Positions 61,899-64,000 of a stretch of 64,000 nt of DNA are shown here, piece by piece; the stretch's first letter is position 1, and each line of letters opens with the position of its first letter. The position numbers and the translations under genes are program-made. The stretch is taken from NCBI RefSeq assembly GCF_030053395.1, contig NZ_JASGBH010000009.1:62001-126000 (forward strand), read 5' to 3'. Origin of the DNA: Limnohabitans lacus (GTDB lineage Bacteria; Pseudomonadota; Gammaproteobacteria; Burkholderiales; Burkholderiaceae_C). The notes beneath the pieces are model-generated. The model saw nothing but the letters and a program-made list of their open reading frames with translations. It was not told the origin of the DNA and did not search any database.

Positions 61899-62705
61899 TC
61901 AAGTAATTGAAAGCTCAAAACGATTGGCAACTCTGACGGCGCGCTTCACATTTACAGTGGGATCAACCGATTTAACGAGGTCATGAATTCGCTCGTGGTC
62001 CGACTGACATCCCGTGATGATCGAGGTCAGTGCGCCTTTCGGAAATTGAAGAAAATTTCCATCTGACAGCAGAGATTCAGTGCCTGGTAATGCTTTGGAC
62101 TTTTCTTTCGTGATGACTCGATATTCTTTTTCGTATCGCCAAACGTCGCCTTTGAACAGCAAAGCGATCAGGGCGGCCTCATCCGAGTCGTCGTACAGCT
62201 TGATTGCTGGAAATGTCGAGGTGTATTCGCACTTCAATGCGGAGCAGAAGATGTCATTGCGAAGGCTAAATTCAAGGCAAATGCCGCGATGACTGTCTGC
62301 GTAATGAGACCACATGAGCAGATTTTTGGGGTCTGGTCCCAAGCAATAGACTCTGTATTGCTCGGCGATGTCTATCGCTAACTCTGCAGAGAGTTGGTTG
62401 ATCAATACCGAAGTCGCCTCTGGATTATTCAAAAAAGTTTGCCGCATGCGTTCCTGTGCCTCTGGAGCCATGGGTGCTTTGCGCTGACATAAATCCAATA
62501 CCCATTGAGCATGCTTTTGACGCTCAATGGGGTCTTTCAAGACGTCCGTGTTGAAGTGCAGCTTGCAATCCCAAGGGTCATTGAAGTCGGCTGGATTCGA
62601 GCAATAAATTCTTTTGTCTCGGACAAGAGCGCGCAAGCGGTCTTCGCAAAATTTATCCCAGTGATACAGGAGTCGATGCCCATCGGCCCATGCGGTTGTA
62701 GCCAT
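61899..62705 (-). CDS. DUF2971 domain protein
   Basis: A 268-residue protein. LLYHWDKFCEDRLRALVRDK, RIYCSNPADFNDPWDCKLHF, and LLMWSHYADSHRGICLEFSL are the DUF2971 signatures; DVWRYEKEYRVITKE follows. Frequently found in defence islands and mobile DNA; its activity is unknown. Convergent with the 60917 gene. Confidence 0.85.
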   Translation of the reverse strand: MATTAWADGHRLLYHWDKFCEDRLRALVRDKRIYCSNPADFNDPWDCKLHFNTDVLKDPIERQKHAQWVLDLCQRKAPMAPEAQERMRQTFLNNPEATSVLINQLSAELAIDIAEQYRVYCLGPDPKNLLMWSHYADSHRGICLEFSLRNDIFCSALKCEYTSTFPAIKLYDDSDEAALIALLFKGDVWRYEKEYRVITKEKSKALPGTESLLSDGNFLQFPKGALTSIITGCQSDHERIHDLVKSVDPTVNVKRAVRVANRFELSIT

Positions 62706-62713
62706 GGTTGAGC

Positions 62714-63118
62714 CTATTTGCTTGCTGCTGCGAAAGCGGTGGCGGCAATCCTGACGATGCTCGGATGCAGTGTCCCTAGCTTTGGAAGCTGGCCATGCGG
62801 TGCATGGGGAGGAATCGAGAAATAGGCGTCGTTGAACGGAAGCTCAAGCACGTTTCTCAAGTCGAACTTGGTGTCGTAGCTCAGTCCGGCGCTGGTATAC
62901 GCGGCCGGATGCTCATTTTTGGCGATGCGAAACTCTCCGCTGTACAGACGGTCCGTCTTTTGGCTGGTGCCGTATGCCACGCTCACGAAGATCATGCCTT
63001 CGTCGTCTTCCTTGGTCGAAACAATCAGGCCTGGACGTGGTTTGGGCTTAGGGTGAATATTGTCAGGAAAGTGGCACCAGACGATTTCGCCAGCTGTAGG
63101 TTCTGGCCACCACCGCAT
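62714..63118 (-). CDS. PemK/MazF-like toxin
   Basis: A 134-residue protein. GEIVWCHFPDNIHPKPKPRP, GLIVSTKEDD, FVSVAYGTSQKTDRLYSGEF and SYDTKFDLRNVLELP fit a PemK/MazF-like fold. Its ATG overlaps the antitoxin stop (TGATG), typical of a TA pair. RNase activity is predicted by family only; the assignment to the MazF superfamily is moderately sure. Confidence 0.7.
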   Translation of the reverse strand: MRWWPEPTAGEIVWCHFPDNIHPKPKPRPGLIVSTKEDDEGMIFVSVAYGTSQKTDRLYSGEFRIAKNEHPAAYTSAGLSYDTKFDLRNVLELPFNDAYFSIPPHAPHGQLPKLGTLHPSIVRIAATAFAAASK

Positions 63119-63399
63119 CAGGCGCTTTCCAGTTCAAAAAGACTGCTGCGAACAGTGCCGCCCTTGGCTTTGGGTGCTGATTTTTTGACCTGACTGAGCT
63201 GGGCCTTGGTCAGAGCGCCCTCATCAGCCTCGTATTGAGGCAGAAATTTTGTGGCCAGCTCATGCAGGGCCAAGTGAATGACCTGCGTTTCATCAACGCC
63301 CAGAACCTCAGCCAGGCGCTTCGCTGTTGTACGGGTCACGCCTGTTGCGCTGTCCTGCGGACGGTAGCGAAAGGCGATCTGAGCTGTTGCAGCTGTCAT
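63118..63399 (-). CDS. antitoxin-like partner of the PemK/MazF-like toxin
   Basis: A 93-residue protein with TRTTAKRLAEVLGVDETQVI and HLALHELATKFLPQYEADEG, a ribbon-helix-helix-like or helical DNA-binding region, followed by a Lys-rich tail likely to contact the toxin. Its position upstream of the toxin with a promoter operator is the main evidence. It starts just downstream of the palindrome at 63420. Confidence 0.65.
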   Translation of the reverse strand: MTAATAQIAFRYRPQDSATGVTRTTAKRLAEVLGVDETQVIHLALHELATKFLPQYEADEGALTKAQLSQVKKSAPKAKGGTVRSSLFELESA

Positions 63400-63419
63400 T
63401 GGTAGATCCTTTGTAAATA

Positions 63420-63436
63420 GATATCTTAAAGATATC
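63420..63436 (-). promoter_or_regulatory. palindromic operator of the toxin-antitoxin operon
   Basis: ATATCTT-A-AAGATAT (63421-63435) is a perfect 7-1-7 inverted repeat, extended by outer G and C. It lies 21 bases upstream of the antitoxin start, where an autoregulatory operator is expected. Confidence 0.7.
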
Positions 63437-63598
63437 AGATGCGGCCCGGGCTGTCAACCAGAGGGGGCAGAAACCGGGCCTCGGAAAGATTAAGGAACTT
63501 GAGATATCGCCAAAGTTCCTTAATCAGTTCCTTGTCAGTTCCCCATTGATTTCCTGAAATAGCAGCGTTGTCCCCCAACTCTTCGAAAGGAGTTACCA

Positions 63599-63883
63599 AT
63601 GCTGCTAGCAACACCAGCACCCGAGGCGCCAGTCTTCCTGAGCGCCACTTCCCCTGAATCCACCATGCCCAAGCAGTTGGTGCTGACTGAGGCTGACCTG
63701 GCCTCCCGATGGGCCATGAGCCCCAAAACCCTGCAGCGCTGGCGTATGACTGGCACAGGGCCGACCTACCTCAAGCTGGGCAAACGGGTGAGCTACCCCC
63801 TCAACGCCGTGATTGCCTTCGAGAACTGCGTCCAACATGTCTCGACCTCCAAGCGCATCCCCGGAAAGGCAGGTGCGGCATGA
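63599..63883 (+). CDS. AlpA/excisionase-type helix-turn-helix protein
   Basis: A 94-residue protein. LVLTEADLASRWAMSPKTLQ, RWRMTGTGPTYLKLGKRVSY, PLNAVIAFEN is a MerR/AlpA-like HTH. AAAGGAG is 7 bases before ATG 63599, which decides this start over ATG 63665. It probably regulates excision or the following genes. Confidence 0.75.
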   Translation: MLLATPAPEAPVFLSATSPESTMPKQLVLTEADLASRWAMSPKTLQRWRMTGTGPTYLKLGKRVSYPLNAVIAFENCVQHVSTSKRIPGKAGAA

Positions 63884-64000
63884 ACCACCTGCAATTGCAG
63901 CAAGCTGCGCTGCCGGACCTCTCCGTGAGCCAGATCAGCCGTCTTCCCAAAGACCAGCTGGCCCATTTCAGCAACGCGGTGCAGCAGCTTAATGACTGGA
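63880..64000 (+). CDS. partial phage/ICE-type protein
   Basis: Starts in ATGA overlap with the HTH gene and runs off the window. Visible: MNHLQLQQAALPDLSVSQIS, RLPKDQLAHFSNAVQQLNDW. It resembles the beginning of small coiled proteins in ICE/prophage modules that follow an excisionase-like gene; no domain is complete. Confidence 0.6.
   Translation, partial: MNHLQLQQAALPDLSVSQISRLPKDQLAHFSNAVQQLNDW

Overview
The window looks like the chromosome of a betaproteobacterium, most likely Comamonadaceae (Limnohabitans/Rhodoferax-like). Support comes from the bioA-F-D-B order, the lolB-ispE-tRNA-Gln-prs-rplY block, the hemF-hemB-hemC cluster, the flhA-flhF-flhG-like-fliA flagellar run, and the mutM/mutY, rapZ, recN, nadK and hrcA neighbourhoods. 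Species cannot be fixed from sequence alone.

Layout. (1) 1-3087: biotin operon bioA(end)-bioF-bioD-bioB with overlapping genes. (2) About 3088-20600: a mosaic accessory region. It holds a decayed prophage (SF3 primase/helicase, RuvC-like resolvase, DUF6362 protein, and fragments of a ParB-like protein, capsid, gp10, DUF3168, tail tube and tail chaperone). The prophage is cut by a tyrosine-recombinase element and by deletions that fused unrelated genes, including a phage tail chaperone joined in frame to a Fic domain. Next comes a compact serine-recombinase/ParB/RepB/DUF3987 cassette (13453-18731) and a complete Fic gene. (3) 20630-24011: a HlyD-like membrane protein that appears to lack its M50 half, divergent from a lipoprotein subtilase. 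(4) 24090-33578: flagellar genes flhA, flhF, flhG-like and fliA, converging on an opposite-strand operon. That operon reads CheW-like, PilJ/MCP-like membrane protein, CheA-like protein without kinase, flgA, flgM, flgN. (5) 33723-39020: hem genes and a DUF3422 gene whose 5' end is replaced by an IS3-family insertion. (6) 39104-51945: core housekeeping genes and two tRNAs. (7) 51946-64000: a second island starting directly after a tRNA(CAT). It carries a DUF4062 protein, a three-gene ABC-3C conflict system, a second serine-recombinase operon (DUF2924 type) divergent from an SOS-like-promoter gene pair of unknown function, a DUF2971 gene, a PemK/MazF-like toxin-antitoxin pair and the start of a phage/ICE-like module that runs off the end.

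How genes work together. The bio, hem and flagellar genes form ordinary operons with 4-base or short overlaps. Each accessory cassette is also internally coupled by ATGA overlaps, so each probably works as one unit. The main candidates for new biology are the ParB-pair/serine-recombinase cassette, the divergent DUF2924-recombinase/SOS-promoter element, and the reduced chemosensory-like operon co-oriented with flgAMN. The ABC-3C locus belongs to a computationally predicted defence class.
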